From: an uncultured Collinsella sp.
GTDB lineage: Bacteria; Actinomycetota; Coriobacteriia; Coriobacteriales; Coriobacteriaceae
DNA length: 37,938 nucleotides
Assembly: GCA_902469555.1 (NCBI GenBank)
Contig: CABRDB010000039.1
Coordinates: forward strand, 1-37,938
Direction of reading: 5' to 3'
Shown: one piece after another, positions 15,125 to 24,276 of the stretch
Position numbering within the stretch: the stretch's first letter is position 1
How the letters are laid out: each line of letters starts with the position of its first letter
Notes under the pieces: model-generated
The model's input: the letters and a program-made list of their open reading frames with translations, nothing else
The model's database searches: none
Told to the model about the DNA's origin: nothing
Made by a program: the position numbers and the translations under genes

Positions 15125-16321
15125 TTAGGCGACAGGCTTTGCGCGACGAATGGCCGGGAACATCACCGTGATAGCGAGGATGACGCCCACGGCAGCGATC
15201 GCACCGCCCGCGAAGCCGATCCAGGCGATACCGGGACCCGAAACCACGGCTCCGCCGATCGCGGTACCCGTGCCGATACCGAGGTTGAACAGGCCCGAGA
15301 AGATCGACATGGCAACGGCCGACGAATCTGCCGGCGTGTGCTTGATGAGCTCGGCCTGAAACGCCACGTTAAAGGCCGTGGCGCAGCAACCCCACAGTGC
15401 GCAGACGGCAAGCACTGTCACGAGCGACGATGCGGCCGGCCCCATGAGCAGCAGGGCCACCGGCACGCCGGAGAGCGTGATAGCAAGGAACGGAAAACGG
15501 TGCCCGTCGAACAGGCGGCTGAACAGCCAGCTGCCCACCAAGCCGGAACAGCCAAACGCCGTCAGCGTCATGGTGATGGCGCCCGCATCGACGTGCGCGA
15601 CCTGCGCCAGGAAGGGCTCGATATAGCTGTAGCTTGCGTAATAGCCGGTCGCCATGAAGACCGTGACTGCGTAGAGCGCGATGAGGAGCGGGTTCTTGAG
15701 CAGCTCGGGCAGCTGTTTGACGGTAAAGCGCTCACCCGCCGGCATGGCCGGGAACACCGCTGCCTGGTAGACGACCGCGATGGCTGAGAGGCCCCCGACC
15801 ACGGCAAACGTCATGCGCCAGCCCACGGCCAAGCCAATGGCGCGACCGAGAGGCAGGCCAAAGATCTGCGCGATGGACGAGCCCGTGGCGATCATGCTGA
15901 TGGCGAGCGCGCCGTGGCGAGTGTCGACCAGGCGCGAGGCCATAATCGAGGCGACTGACCAGAACACGGCATGTGCGCAAGCGACCACCAGGCGCGCGCA
16001 GACCAGGATGGGATAGGTCGGCGCCACAGCGGACAGGAACTGACCGAGCGAGAACACGGCCAGCACGCCCAGCAGCATCCGCTTGAACTCGAAGCGCGAG
16101 GCAAACACCATGAGCGGCAACGACAGCAGCATGACGCCCCAGGCATAGACCGAGATCATGATGCCAGCTTGGGCCTCGGTGAGCGAAAACGATGCAGCGA
16201 TGTCGGTCAGCAGGCCGATGGGCATGAACTCCGACGTGTTGAATACGAACGCGCAGCAGGTGAGCCCGATGAGCGGGAGCCACTGCCTGAGCGTGATGCC
16301 GTCTTGCTTTGTTTGAGCCAT
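15125..16321 (-). CDS. sotB: MFS sugar efflux transporter, SotB-like
   Basis: Inner-membrane major facilitator (DHA1 type) of 398 residues with about 12 hydrophobic segments. The N-terminus (AFVFNTSEFMPIGLLTDIA, then QAGIMISVYAWGVMLLSLPL) closely follows E. coli SotB/YdeA, which exports arabinose and other sugars. The segments ATGSSIAQIFGLPLGR, YSYIEPFLAQVA and ALFSGIFN-like MSIFSGLFNLGIGTG also match. ATG 16319-16321 has GAGAGG 9 nt upstream. A perfect TATAAT (minus strand, plus 16359-16364) lies about 40 nt before the start, but its -35 is weak. Substrate specificity within the family (sugars or drugs) is an inference. Confidence 0.8.
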   Translation of the reverse strand: MAQTKQDGITLRQWLPLIGLTCCAFVFNTSEFMPIGLLTDIAASFSLTEAQAGIMISVYAWGVMLLSLPLMVFASRFEFKRMLLGVLAVFSLGQFLSAVAPTYPILVCARLVVACAHAVFWSVASIMASRLVDTRHGALAISMIATGSSIAQIFGLPLGRAIGLAVGWRMTFAVVGGLSAIAVVYQAAVFPAMPAGERFTVKQLPELLKNPLLIALYAVTVFMATGYYASYSYIEPFLAQVAHVDAGAITMTLTAFGCSGLVGSWLFSRLFDGHRFPFLAITLSGVPVALLLMGPAASSLVTVLAVCALWGCCATAFNVAFQAELIKHTPADSSAVAMSIFSGLFNLGIGTGTAIGGAVVSGPGIAWIGFAGGAIAAVGVILAITVMFPAIRRAKPVA

Positions 16322-16496
16322 ATTGGAAAACCTCTCCGATTATCTTGAGCGGTGGGCGATTATAGCAATGAGAAGTCTATAAAATGAGCAACAAAAGAAT
16401 TCTTGGAAAACGATTGTTAACAGACGGCGCGCCAATTCTGCTTAGAAAGCAAGGTACACAGGAACTCAATGTCGAAAACGCGGCTTCATCTTCGGG

Positions 16497-17324
16497 CTAT
16501 CGCGCCTGCTCGGATACGCACAAGGACACCCCCATGAGCACGTCAATTTCGAGCCAACTCGCAACCGCACAATGAACTAGCAAAAGCAGCATATAAGCAA
16601 ACGCCCCATAATAAAGTCCCTCATGCACAAGCGCCGTCACTGAAAGTGCCGACGGCAGCGCCGCACTCGAAACTACCCATCCAACAAGAACCTGGATAGC
16701 GCAACTTGCAACCAGGTTCCATGCCACCAGCAGCGTTGCGGGACGCGCGATTTCTCTCCAGGAGGAACGAAGCACCGTGACCGAATGCATGATGTAGCGT
16801 GGTGCAAACCGAATGCCTCGTAGTCCCCTCTGCTCCACGTCCGCATCTTCAATTAACACGAATACGAACGACGCGGAAAGAAGCGTCACGATTACTGCCA
16901 CCACAAGCGAGCACAACACCCCGAGCTGACTGCTCGCAAGCGAGGCAAAGACTACAATTGCCGATAAAATCAAGTGAACCAAATAAATTAGCAGCGCCCC
17001 AGAAATCTGGAGGGGAACCGTCGAGGCCAAGAGATAAACCGGAGGGGTTCGAGCAGGTTGCACCGTCTCTTTGGACCGGTCGACGGCAAATAATGAAAAA
17101 GCCACATTCGATAGAAGCAGGTTTAAAAAGGCCGCGACCACAGTGCAAATAAGCGTAATGGACGGATTGATATAGGCGAGCTCAGTTGCAACGTTTGATA
17201 CACCAATTTGAAGCGCGCTCATAACAAACAAGGGGATATATAACGCCATCGTGCAGCCACTCCGGCATTCCTTCGCCCGATCGCCCGATTCCAGAAAGAC
17301 ATTGAAGTTCTCTCGCAAGTTCAC
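16497..17324 (-). CDS. Uncharacterised multi-pass membrane protein
   Basis: 275 residues with about six hydrophobic segments, for example ALYIPLFVMSALQIGV, ITLICTVVAAFLNLLL, LLIYLVHLILSAIVVFASLA and GVLCSLVVAVIVTLLSASFVFVLI. No family was recognised. The layout loosely recalls YesL-like or DUF624-type membrane proteins, but without their usual motifs. The start is a GTG at 17322-17324 with a poor ribosome site, so the true start may be internal. GC content is lower than in the flanking genes and codon use is less biased, which may mean recent acquisition or relaxed selection. It lies 90 nt downstream of the GH4 gene in the same direction and may belong to that unit. Confidence 0.6.
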   Translation of the reverse strand: MNLRENFNVFLESGDRAKECRSGCTMALYIPLFVMSALQIGVSNVATELAYINPSITLICTVVAAFLNLLLSNVAFSLFAVDRSKETVQPARTPPVYLLASTVPLQISGALLIYLVHLILSAIVVFASLASSQLGVLCSLVVAVIVTLLSASFVFVLIEDADVEQRGLRGIRFAPRYIMHSVTVLRSSWREIARPATLLVAWNLVASCAIQVLVGWVVSSAALPSALSVTALVHEGLYYGAFAYMLLLLVHCAVASWLEIDVLMGVSLCVSEQAR

Positions 17325-17414
17325 TCTATACCCGTTTTCTTACTAAGCAGGGCGAACGGGCGCCAATATAAACGCCGGTCCGCCCATCCATAATTTCTAG
17401 TTTTAACGTCCAGA

Positions 17415-18788
17415 CTAGTCTGTCCAGCCGTCGATGTAGTCGCGGTTAAGCTCAAAGTACTGCGCGGCGATATCTTTCGCCAAGGAGTACGAATTAACGA
17501 GCGGGTGCATCGCGAGGCTCTCGACAATGTCGCGCTTCGATCGGTTAACGATGCCACGCGCCACGGTGCGCTCGTAGTACTTGACGCGACGAATCAATTC
17601 GAGGTTTCCCGCGGGCACAGAATCGGCTTCGACGCGATGCGGCACGCAGCCATCGGTGGAGATATCGCACGTTGACTCAATGACATCTGTATCGAGAAGG
17701 CCGGGGATGGCGCCATTGTTGGGGGTGCACAGGATCATCTGCTGCGTCTTGCCAGAGCGAGCAATATCCATGAAGCGGAGCGCGACACCTGCATATCCGC
17801 CAGCATCTTTGCCGTACACGTCAAACGTCCACGGCTTGTCGCGATGAATACCCGTCTCGGCCGCCATGTAGTTGTTTTCGCGCATTCCGTACCACTTCTC
17901 AAAGCACGCGAGGCCTTTTTCGAAGTCGTTCTCAATATCGATAGATGCAAGCTCGCTCGTCATTTCTCGATTAATTTCTTCGATTAGTTCGCCGCGCGTC
18001 TGGGGCGAAGAGAGAACGTTGGCAACGGCGCGCTCGCGATAGTAGAAATAGTATAGGTACTCATTTGGCACGCATCCGCGATTTAGGACGAGGTCCTTCT
18101 CGAAGAACCTAAGATCTGTATGAGCATATGCCCCGTCGTCGTGGATCAAGTCGGACATGATGTCCTCGCCGTCAACCGTCACATTGCGGAAGAACGAGAG
18201 GTGGTTGAGTCCATAGCACTCGCCCTGAACCGATGCGGGATCAACGCCTTTATACTCGGCAAACTGATGCAACATGCCCGAGGGGGCATCGCAAATGCCA
18301 TAAGTAAAATCATAGCCCATATCGCGTAGGGCCTGAGATACGACGCCAGCGGGATTAGTAAAGTTAAACACCTTGACGTCCGGCTTTGCGTACTTCTTGA
18401 TTAACTCGCAATACGAAGCAAGCGCAGGGACGGAGCGCATGGCAAAAGACACGCCGGCTGCGCCAGTCGTCTCTTGGCCAAGAACCCCATGCGAAAGAGC
18501 AATGCGCTCATCGCGAACGCGCATATGGTCCCCACCGACGCGAATCGTCGTGATCACGTAATCGGCGTCCTTAACGGCCTCGACTGCATCGCCCGTCAGT
18601 GAAAAATTAAGCGTGGGGCAAAGCATGCCCGAGACATGGGCGGCAAGGCCACCGTAGATGCGCAGCTTCTCGGGATCATTGTCCATAAACACAAGTTCGT
18701 CAATCCCAAGCGATGACGCCTGCTGGGCTATGCTCTTTGCCAAAAACATGGAGCGGACGCCACCGCCACCTATGACCGTAAGTTTCAT
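17415..18788 (-). CDS. GH4 6-phospho-glycosidase (likely 6-phospho-alpha-glucosidase)
   Basis: Cytoplasmic NAD- and Mn-dependent glycosidase that splits phosphorylated disaccharides delivered by a PTS. The 457 residues begin MKLTVIGGGGVRS, a Rossmann NAD site. FNFTNPAG follows at 141-148, then the metal-site motif CDAP (Cys166-Pro169) and GLNHLSF (His196). In GH4 the motif at this place tends to be CNxP in 6-phospho-beta- and CDxP in 6-phospho-alpha-glucosidases, so CDAP favours alpha. Start: ATG 18786-18788, with a G-rich ribosome site 7 nt away; the frame is open 67 codons further but crosses the divergent regulator's promoter region. It is divergent from an RpiR regulator, with a matching EIIBC nearby. 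Confidence 0.88.
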   Translation of the reverse strand: MKLTVIGGGGVRSMFLAKSIAQQASSLGIDELVFMDNDPEKLRIYGGLAAHVSGMLCPTLNFSLTGDAVEAVKDADYVITTIRVGGDHMRVRDERIALSHGVLGQETTGAAGVSFAMRSVPALASYCELIKKYAKPDVKVFNFTNPAGVVSQALRDMGYDFTYGICDAPSGMLHQFAEYKGVDPASVQGECYGLNHLSFFRNVTVDGEDIMSDLIHDDGAYAHTDLRFFEKDLVLNRGCVPNEYLYYFYYRERAVANVLSSPQTRGELIEEINREMTSELASIDIENDFEKGLACFEKWYGMRENNYMAAETGIHRDKPWTFDVYGKDAGGYAGVALRFMDIARSGKTQQMILCTPNNGAIPGLLDTDVIESTCDISTDGCVPHRVEADSVPAGNLELIRRVKYYERTVARGIVNRSKRDIVESLAMHPLVNSYSLAKDIAAQYFELNRDYIDGWTD

Positions 18789-18963
18789 ATCGAAACCCCC
18801 AATTAGCACATTCAATATTGCATGGTTCGCCTGTGTTTGGATATTGTATCCAGCATGGAGGGCCGCTTCCCGCCCCGGTTGCAAGGCGGGAAAGGAATTC
18901 CCCAAGGAGTTATTATTTACGCAACGGAAGCGGCCACACACGTCCGGCGGGAAGGAAGCACCG
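18789..18963. promoter_or_regulatory. Divergent promoter region, GH4 gene and rpiR-type gene
   Basis: The 175-nt gap separates two divergently transcribed genes. It contains GGATATTGTATCC (18839-18851), a 13-nt palindrome overlapping a minus-strand -10-like TACAAT. This is a plausible site for the RpiR-type regulator next door. A ribosome site AAGGAA precedes the plus-strand gene. No strong -35 was found for either direction. Confidence 0.4.
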
Positions 18964-19716
18964 ATGGTTGATAAAAAGCAGATTTCCAAGCTCTACTCAG
19001 CCGCAAAGCTATCCGAAACCGAGCAAAGCGTACTCGAATACCTACTCAACAATATCGACACCCTCGATGATATTGGCATAAAACCCGTCGCCATGGCATG
19101 CTTTACCAGCATGACGACAGTCATCAGGCTTTCGAAAAAGCTCGGCTACCGTGGCTACCGCGAAATGATGTACGATCTCAAGCACCTTCAGCATGTCTCC
19201 CGCGAAATGAATCAATCACTCAAAGACAGTAGCGTCCACTTCGTATGTCACACCGGAGATGTAGACGTATTCATCGCCGCACTGCATCGCAACAGAATGA
19301 TCGGAGTAAACGGAGAGGGCTTCTCACGCATCGTTGCGCAGTACATGGCGACTAAGCTCGTTGGACTTGGCTTTTTGGCCGTCATACAGGACTTCCTAGA
19401 AACCGATCAGTTTGTCGAATCCAACCGAAATACGCTCAGCTGCATGATGCTCATATCCAAATCGGGCCAGACAGAAGCCATCCTGGAAACCGCAAGGGCA
19501 TGCCACGACGCGGGCATTACGACCCTCGCGTTTACCGGCAACGAAGACAGCGAGCTCGCCAAGACGGCAGACGCGATCTTTACGATACATGACGATCACC
19601 CAATGGATCTTAAGAACGTTAAGCCTAACTGCTTTACCGGAAGTTGTATTCTCGCATTCGAAGAACTATTGAGTATCTGCCTTGACAATCTAAAACAAGA
19701 AGGCCTGGCCCCCTAA
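18964..19716 (+). CDS. MurR/RpiR family transcriptional regulator
   Basis: DNA-binding regulator controlled by a phosphosugar. The 250 residues hold an N-terminal RpiR-type helix-turn-helix (about 1-75: KLSETEQSVLEYLL, then ACFTSMTTVIRLSKKLGYRGYREM). A C-terminal SIS domain follows (about 100-240: MIGVNGEGFSRIVAQYMATKL, LISKSGQTEAILETA). The second position of the usual G-x-G-x-S phosphosugar loop reads GVNGEGFS. ATG 18964 has GGAAGGAA 6 nt upstream; the longer open frame lacks this. Divergent to the GH4 gene and convergent with the PTS EIIBC, it most likely controls the alpha-glucoside genes. Codon use is less GC-rich than in the ribosomal cluster. Confidence 0.9.
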   Translation: MVDKKQISKLYSAAKLSETEQSVLEYLLNNIDTLDDIGIKPVAMACFTSMTTVIRLSKKLGYRGYREMMYDLKHLQHVSREMNQSLKDSSVHFVCHTGDVDVFIAALHRNRMIGVNGEGFSRIVAQYMATKLVGLGFLAVIQDFLETDQFVESNRNTLSCMMLISKSGQTEAILETARACHDAGITTLAFTGNEDSELAKTADAIFTIHDDHPMDLKNVKPNCFTGSCILAFEELLSICLDNLKQEGLAP

Positions 19717-19778
19717 ATCATGCGATAGGAAGCCAAGCCCTGGAATTGCGCTATGCAATTGAAAGCCACTTGCGCGTT

Positions 19779-21443
19779 TTACTCGTCACCGAGAACTTCG
19801 TGCACCTCAGAAGCGACTTCGCCGACACGAGGACCGTAAATGACCTGGATTGCCTTGTCGCTCAGGCGGATAACGCCCATAGCTTCAAGATTCTTGGTGA
19901 ACACCTCGTCGTCTGCAACCTTAGAACCATCCTTGACAATCACGCGAAGACGTGAGATGCAGTTGTCAAGATCATCAATGTTGTCGGCTCCACCAAGCGC
20001 TTCGACAATGCCAACAGCAAGCGCGCTGTCCTTGGTCGCACGGCCCTGGACTGCCTTCTCGGGAGTGCTATCAGACTCGCCCTTTGCCTCAGCGGCCTTT
20101 GCCTCGAACTCGGCTCTGCTGTTGATCAACTCAATATCGTCACCATCGTCTCGACCGGGCGTCTTGATATCGAACTTAGTAATAAAGAACCGGAAGAGGA
20201 AGAAAGCTGCCAGGAAAAAGGCGGGGAGCAGGATAAGGTACGGAAGCAGATTAAGCTTCTCGGGGCGGAATAAGAATGGGATCAGGTCCTTGATATTTCC
20301 CTGGTACACCGAAACGCCCATTGCCTCCGAGAGAACTTCACCCAGTCCGGAAAGCGGAGCGTAAACGCCAAAGTAGAGCCAGGGGGCGGCAAACAGGAAC
20401 GTAAAGAGAATAGGCTCCGTAACGCCAAAGAAAACAGTCGAAATCACTGTGGGGATTAAAAGACCAGCAACCTTCTTGCGGTTCTGGGGCTTGGCACAAG
20501 ACCACATAGCAAGGGCGATGCCCGGGAACAACGCGTAATCGTTAATGCCATAGCCAGCCATGAAGGCCCTAACCAAGAGCTTGTCACTGCTGGGAGAAGC
20601 GAGCTGTGCAAGCTGAATGGCGCTATTGCCCACCACGCGCGTTCCATCGACGACCATGGAGCCGCCAAGCTCAGTCCAATACATGGGCGTCTCGAGCAGC
20701 GGATGCAAGCCAAACGGCACAAGGCTCTCGAGCACCCAGCGATAGACAAACGTACCGACCAGACCGGAGCCTTTCACGAACGTCGCAATACCCGAGAAAC
20801 ATCCACCGATGACGGGCCAGACGAAGTACATGATGCCACCCAGGATGCCACCGGCGACCAGCGATACAATGGGGACCGTTCGACTGCCCGCAAAAAACGC
20901 CAGCGCCGTTGGAAGCTTGGTCTTGTAAAAACGGCCAGTGATCCAGGCGACCAGGCAGCCCACGATAATGCCGCCAAAGACACCAGAGCTGTAGCCAAAA
21001 AAGCCGAGCGAGGTAGTGTAGAGTGCGGACTGCTCACTCGCCTGAATGGACGTAAGGCCGACCTTCTGAAGAGCTTCCACCGTTGTATTGTCGGCAGCCA
21101 AGCCAGCTGCTCCAAGCAGAATCTCAACCGTCTTGAGCATGGTGAGATAGCAGACAAGGGCAGAAAAGGCAGCCCAGCCCTTCTCTTTGCGAGACAAGGA
21201 GAAGGCGCAGCCGACGGCAAACAAAACACCGAGGTTTCCAATGATTACCTCGCCGAGACCCTTAAATACCGAGAAGAACGTAAAGAGCGGCGAAGCGGCA
21301 TACCAGTCCCAATTAACGCCAAGGGACACAAGGGTCAGTTCGGTCGTAAAAACGCTACCGATACCTAAAAAGAGACCGGAAATGGCAATGAGCGTAATCG
21401 GAACGAGCATTGCCTTTCCGAACGATTGGAATTTTTCTTTCAT
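19779..21443 (-). CDS. PTS glucoside transporter EIIBC (MalX/glucose family)
   Basis: Imports and phosphorylates a sugar. 554 residues: the EIIC membrane domain (about 1-430) begins KEKFQSFGKAMLVPITLIAISGLFLGIG and contains LESLVPFGLHPLLETPMYW and GVTEPILFTFLF. A charged linker follows, then EIIB (about 475-554) with phosphocysteine Cys495 in DLDNCISRLRV. There is no EIIA domain, so phosphate must come from a separate Glc-type EIIA, such as the one at 25734. Start ATG 21441-21443 has GAGGAGGG 5 nt upstream; a 44-codon upstream extension is unsupported. The domain order and the nearby GH4 enzyme suggest alpha-glucosides such as maltose; this is inference. It converges with the rpiR-type gene. 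Confidence 0.9.
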   Translation of the reverse strand: MKEKFQSFGKAMLVPITLIAISGLFLGIGSVFTTELTLVSLGVNWDWYAASPLFTFFSVFKGLGEVIIGNLGVLFAVGCAFSLSRKEKGWAAFSALVCYLTMLKTVEILLGAAGLAADNTTVEALQKVGLTSIQASEQSALYTTSLGFFGYSSGVFGGIIVGCLVAWITGRFYKTKLPTALAFFAGSRTVPIVSLVAGGILGGIMYFVWPVIGGCFSGIATFVKGSGLVGTFVYRWVLESLVPFGLHPLLETPMYWTELGGSMVVDGTRVVGNSAIQLAQLASPSSDKLLVRAFMAGYGINDYALFPGIALAMWSCAKPQNRKKVAGLLIPTVISTVFFGVTEPILFTFLFAAPWLYFGVYAPLSGLGEVLSEAMGVSVYQGNIKDLIPFLFRPEKLNLLPYLILLPAFFLAAFFLFRFFITKFDIKTPGRDDGDDIELINSRAEFEAKAAEAKGESDSTPEKAVQGRATKDSALAVGIVEALGGADNIDDLDNCISRLRVIVKDGSKVADDEVFTKNLEAMGVIRLSDKAIQVIYGPRVGEVASEVHEVLGDE

Positions 21444-21757
21444 CAATTCCCTCCTCAATGAGCCTCTACAAACGACTATTGCACCCCACGTCCCCACACA
21501 GGCGAAACGGAAGACATGCTCGGCAATAGACACAAAGTGATTGTAGAAAGGGGCACAAAAAATGTGCATCGGCATCGCGTAATGCGGTTAAATCGACCGA
21601 CGATTGCAAGTATTTACGAATCCGCAAACGGCAGCAAATAGGCAGCGAACGGCAACCTGCAGCGTAGGACAGTCCCCGCAGGCCGACAATTACCGGTATT
21701 TTGGCTCATATTTGTTGAATTGTTGCTCGCCCAAAAGCGCAGAGCATCAACGCGCCC
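21444..21757. other. Intergenic region upstream of the PTS EIIBC gene
   Basis: This 314-nt gap separates the EIIBC start from the feoAB stop. It is more AT-rich than its surroundings. It contains the 15-nt palindrome GCACAAAAAATGTGC (21553-21567), a possible operator, and a minus-strand TACAAT-like -10 about 100 nt before the start codon. A weak GCGC hairpin with TTTT lies just after the feoAB stop and may be its terminator. No gene was seen. Confidence 0.35.
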
Positions 21758-24118
21758 CTAAGCCAACCCCAGCAATATGCCCGCCGAATGCACGACAAAC
21801 GCCACGATCCAGGCAACGGCGACCTGAAACGCGAATACGGCCACGGCATAGCGCGCGCCCAACTCGCTCTTGACGGCGCCGATGGCCGCCACGCAGGGCG
21901 GGTACAGCAACGTAAAGACCAGGAACACGTAAGCGGTAAACGGCGAAAACATGGTCGACAGTGCCGCGGGTGAGGTCGCGCCCAAAAGCACGGTGAGGGT
22001 CGAGATGACACTCTCCTTGGCGATAAGTCCGGTGACGAGCGCCGTGGATGCGCGCCAATCGCCAAAGCCAAGCGGCGCCAGCGCCGGCGCGATGATGCTG
22101 CCGAGGCCCGCAAGCAGGCTTTGCGACTGATCGGCGACCACATTAAAGCGGATATCGAACGTCTGAAGGAACCAGATGACCACCGTAGCGGCAAAGATAA
22201 TGGTAAAGGCCTTGGTGATGAAGTCCTTGGCCTTATCCCATGCCAGCATCACCGTCGTCTTGACGCTCGGCAGGCGGTAATTGGGGAGCTCCATGATAAA
22301 CGGCACCGGGTCGCCCTTAAATGCCGTGCGGTTGAGCACCAAAGCCGCGACGCAGCCGACCACGATACCGATCAGATAGAGCGAGACCATGGCGGGAACC
22401 GTCGCCTGCGGGAAAAACGCCCCGCACAGCAAGCCGTAAACCGGCAGCTTGGCTGAGCAGCTCATAAACGGCGTGAGCATGACCGTCATCTTGCGGTCGT
22501 GCTCGGATGGGAGCGTACGGGTCGACATGATAGCCGGCACGGTGCAGCCAAAACCGACGAGCATGGGCACGAAACTGCGGCCCGACAGGCCGAAGCGACG
22601 CAACACCTTATCCATGACAAAGGCCACGCGCGCCATGTATCCGGAGTCTTCCAGAATGGAGAGGAACAAAAAGAGCACGACGATAATCGGCAGGAAGGTC
22701 AGCACACTGCCCACGCCCGTAAGCACGCCGTCGACAGCCAGCGAGCGCACCACGTCGTTGGTTCCGAATGCCTTGAGGCCCGCATCGGCCGAGGCGATGA
22801 TGGCAGCAATACCGTCCTCCATGAGTCCCTGCAACGCCGCGCCGATCACGCCAAACGTCAGCCAAAAGACGAGGCCCATGATCACCAGAAACGCCGGAAT
22901 GGCTGTGTAACGACCTGTCAGGATGCGGTCAATCTTGACGGAGCGCACGTGTTCGCGGCTCTCGTGCGGCTTGACGACGCAGCGCCCGCACACGTCGCCG
23001 ATAAAGCTAAAACGCATATCGGCCAGCGCAGATAGGCGGTCGGTGCCGGCCTCGCCTTCCATCTGGGTAATGATGTGCTCGATAGCGTCGAGCTCATTGC
23101 GATCCAGGTGAAGCGCCTCGGTTACCAGCTCATCGCCCTCGACCAGCTTGGTCGCCGCAAAGCGCACCGGGATGTGCGCCGTCACGGCATGGTCCTCGAT
23201 CAGGTTAGCAATACCGTGGATGCAGCGATGCAGCGCACCGCCGTCCGGACCGTCGGGCGCGCAAAAGTCCAGGCGACCAGGGCGCTCGCGGAACCGCGCC
23301 ACGTGCAGGGCGTGGTCCACCAGCTCGCCGATGCCCTCGTTGCGGGCAGCGCTAATGGGGACAACGGGCACGCCCAACAGGCTCTCGAGCAAGTTGACGT
23401 CTACGGCGCCGCCGTTGGCGGTCACCTCGTCCATCATGTTGAGCGCGATGACCATAGGACGGTCAAGCTCCATGAGCTGCAGTGTCAGGTACAGGTTACG
23501 CTCGATGTTGGTGGCGTCAATGATGTCGATGATGGCGTCCGGGCGCTCGTCAAGGATGAACTGACGGCTCACGACCTCTTCGCCTGTGTACGGCGACAGG
23601 GAGTAAATGCCAGGCAGGTCGGTAACGCTCGCCTCGGGATGATTACGGATGGTGCCATCTTTGCGGTCGACCGTCACGCCGGGAAAGTTACCGACGTGCT
23701 GGTTGGAGCCCGTCAGCTGGTTGAATAACGTGGTCTTGCCGCAGTTTTGGTTGCCGGCGAGGGCAAAGTGCAGCGGCGCGCCCTCGGGCACGGCCGTCTT
23801 TGCCGCACGGGGCGAATACGTCCCCTCGCCCAGAGCCGGATGCTCCGTCGTGCCGATTGCGGCGTTAGCGCGCGGGCCGGTATCGGTGTCGTGAATACCC
23901 ACGAGCTCGATGCGAGCGGCATCGTCCTTGCGCAGTGTCAACTCGTAGCCACGCAGGCGGATCTCGAGCGGGTCACCCATGGGGGCGTACTTCATCATGG
24001 TGACTTCGGTGCCCGGCGTTAGGCCCATGTCCAAAATATGCTGTCGGAGTGCCTGATCGTCCGATGCCACCGATGCGACAACGGCGTCCTTTCCAATCTC
24101 GAGTGTATCGAGCTTCAC
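21758..24118 (-). CDS. feoB: Ferrous iron transporter, FeoA-FeoB fusion
   Basis: Inner-membrane Fe(II) uptake protein, 786 residues. Residues 1-75 are a FeoA-like SH3 domain (LRQHILDMGLTPGTEVTMM, PLEIRLRGYELTLRKDDA), then a linker. The GTPase domain follows, with G1 GNQNCGKTT (122-130), the switch segment NFPGVTVD, G3 DLPG (167-170), G4 NMMDE and G5 SAARNEG. The C-terminal membrane part has two Gate motifs, including MLTPFMSCSAKLPVYGLL and VTGLIAKESVIS. The start is GTG 24116-24118, with GGAGGA 8 nt upstream; the frame is open 79 codons further into a repeat array, which is not coding. FeoA and FeoB are usually separate genes. No FeoC was seen. Regulation may involve the repeat-filled leader, but no Fur/DtxR box was recognised. 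Confidence 0.93.
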   Translation of the reverse strand: MKLDTLEIGKDAVVASVASDDQALRQHILDMGLTPGTEVTMMKYAPMGDPLEIRLRGYELTLRKDDAARIELVGIHDTDTGPRANAAIGTTEHPALGEGTYSPRAAKTAVPEGAPLHFALAGNQNCGKTTLFNQLTGSNQHVGNFPGVTVDRKDGTIRNHPEASVTDLPGIYSLSPYTGEEVVSRQFILDERPDAIIDIIDATNIERNLYLTLQLMELDRPMVIALNMMDEVTANGGAVDVNLLESLLGVPVVPISAARNEGIGELVDHALHVARFRERPGRLDFCAPDGPDGGALHRCIHGIANLIEDHAVTAHIPVRFAATKLVEGDELVTEALHLDRNELDAIEHIITQMEGEAGTDRLSALADMRFSFIGDVCGRCVVKPHESREHVRSVKIDRILTGRYTAIPAFLVIMGLVFWLTFGVIGAALQGLMEDGIAAIIASADAGLKAFGTNDVVRSLAVDGVLTGVGSVLTFLPIIVVLFLFLSILEDSGYMARVAFVMDKVLRRFGLSGRSFVPMLVGFGCTVPAIMSTRTLPSEHDRKMTVMLTPFMSCSAKLPVYGLLCGAFFPQATVPAMVSLYLIGIVVGCVAALVLNRTAFKGDPVPFIMELPNYRLPSVKTTVMLAWDKAKDFITKAFTIIFAATVVIWFLQTFDIRFNVVADQSQSLLAGLGSIIAPALAPLGFGDWRASTALVTGLIAKESVISTLTVLLGATSPAALSTMFSPFTAYVFLVFTLLYPPCVAAIGAVKSELGARYAVAVFAFQVAVAWIVAFVVHSAGILLGLA

Positions 24119-24276
24119 GTCCGTGTTCCTCCCCCGGCGCCCACAGGGCGTTGCATTTATGTTCACCTTGGCTAACCGTTTGCCACGGCTAACCAATTTA
24201 ACCATGCATGATAGCGCGAACACACAACGATGTTCAATCAGCAAATTGGCGCAATGGGGACAGGCAGGAGAGTTCA

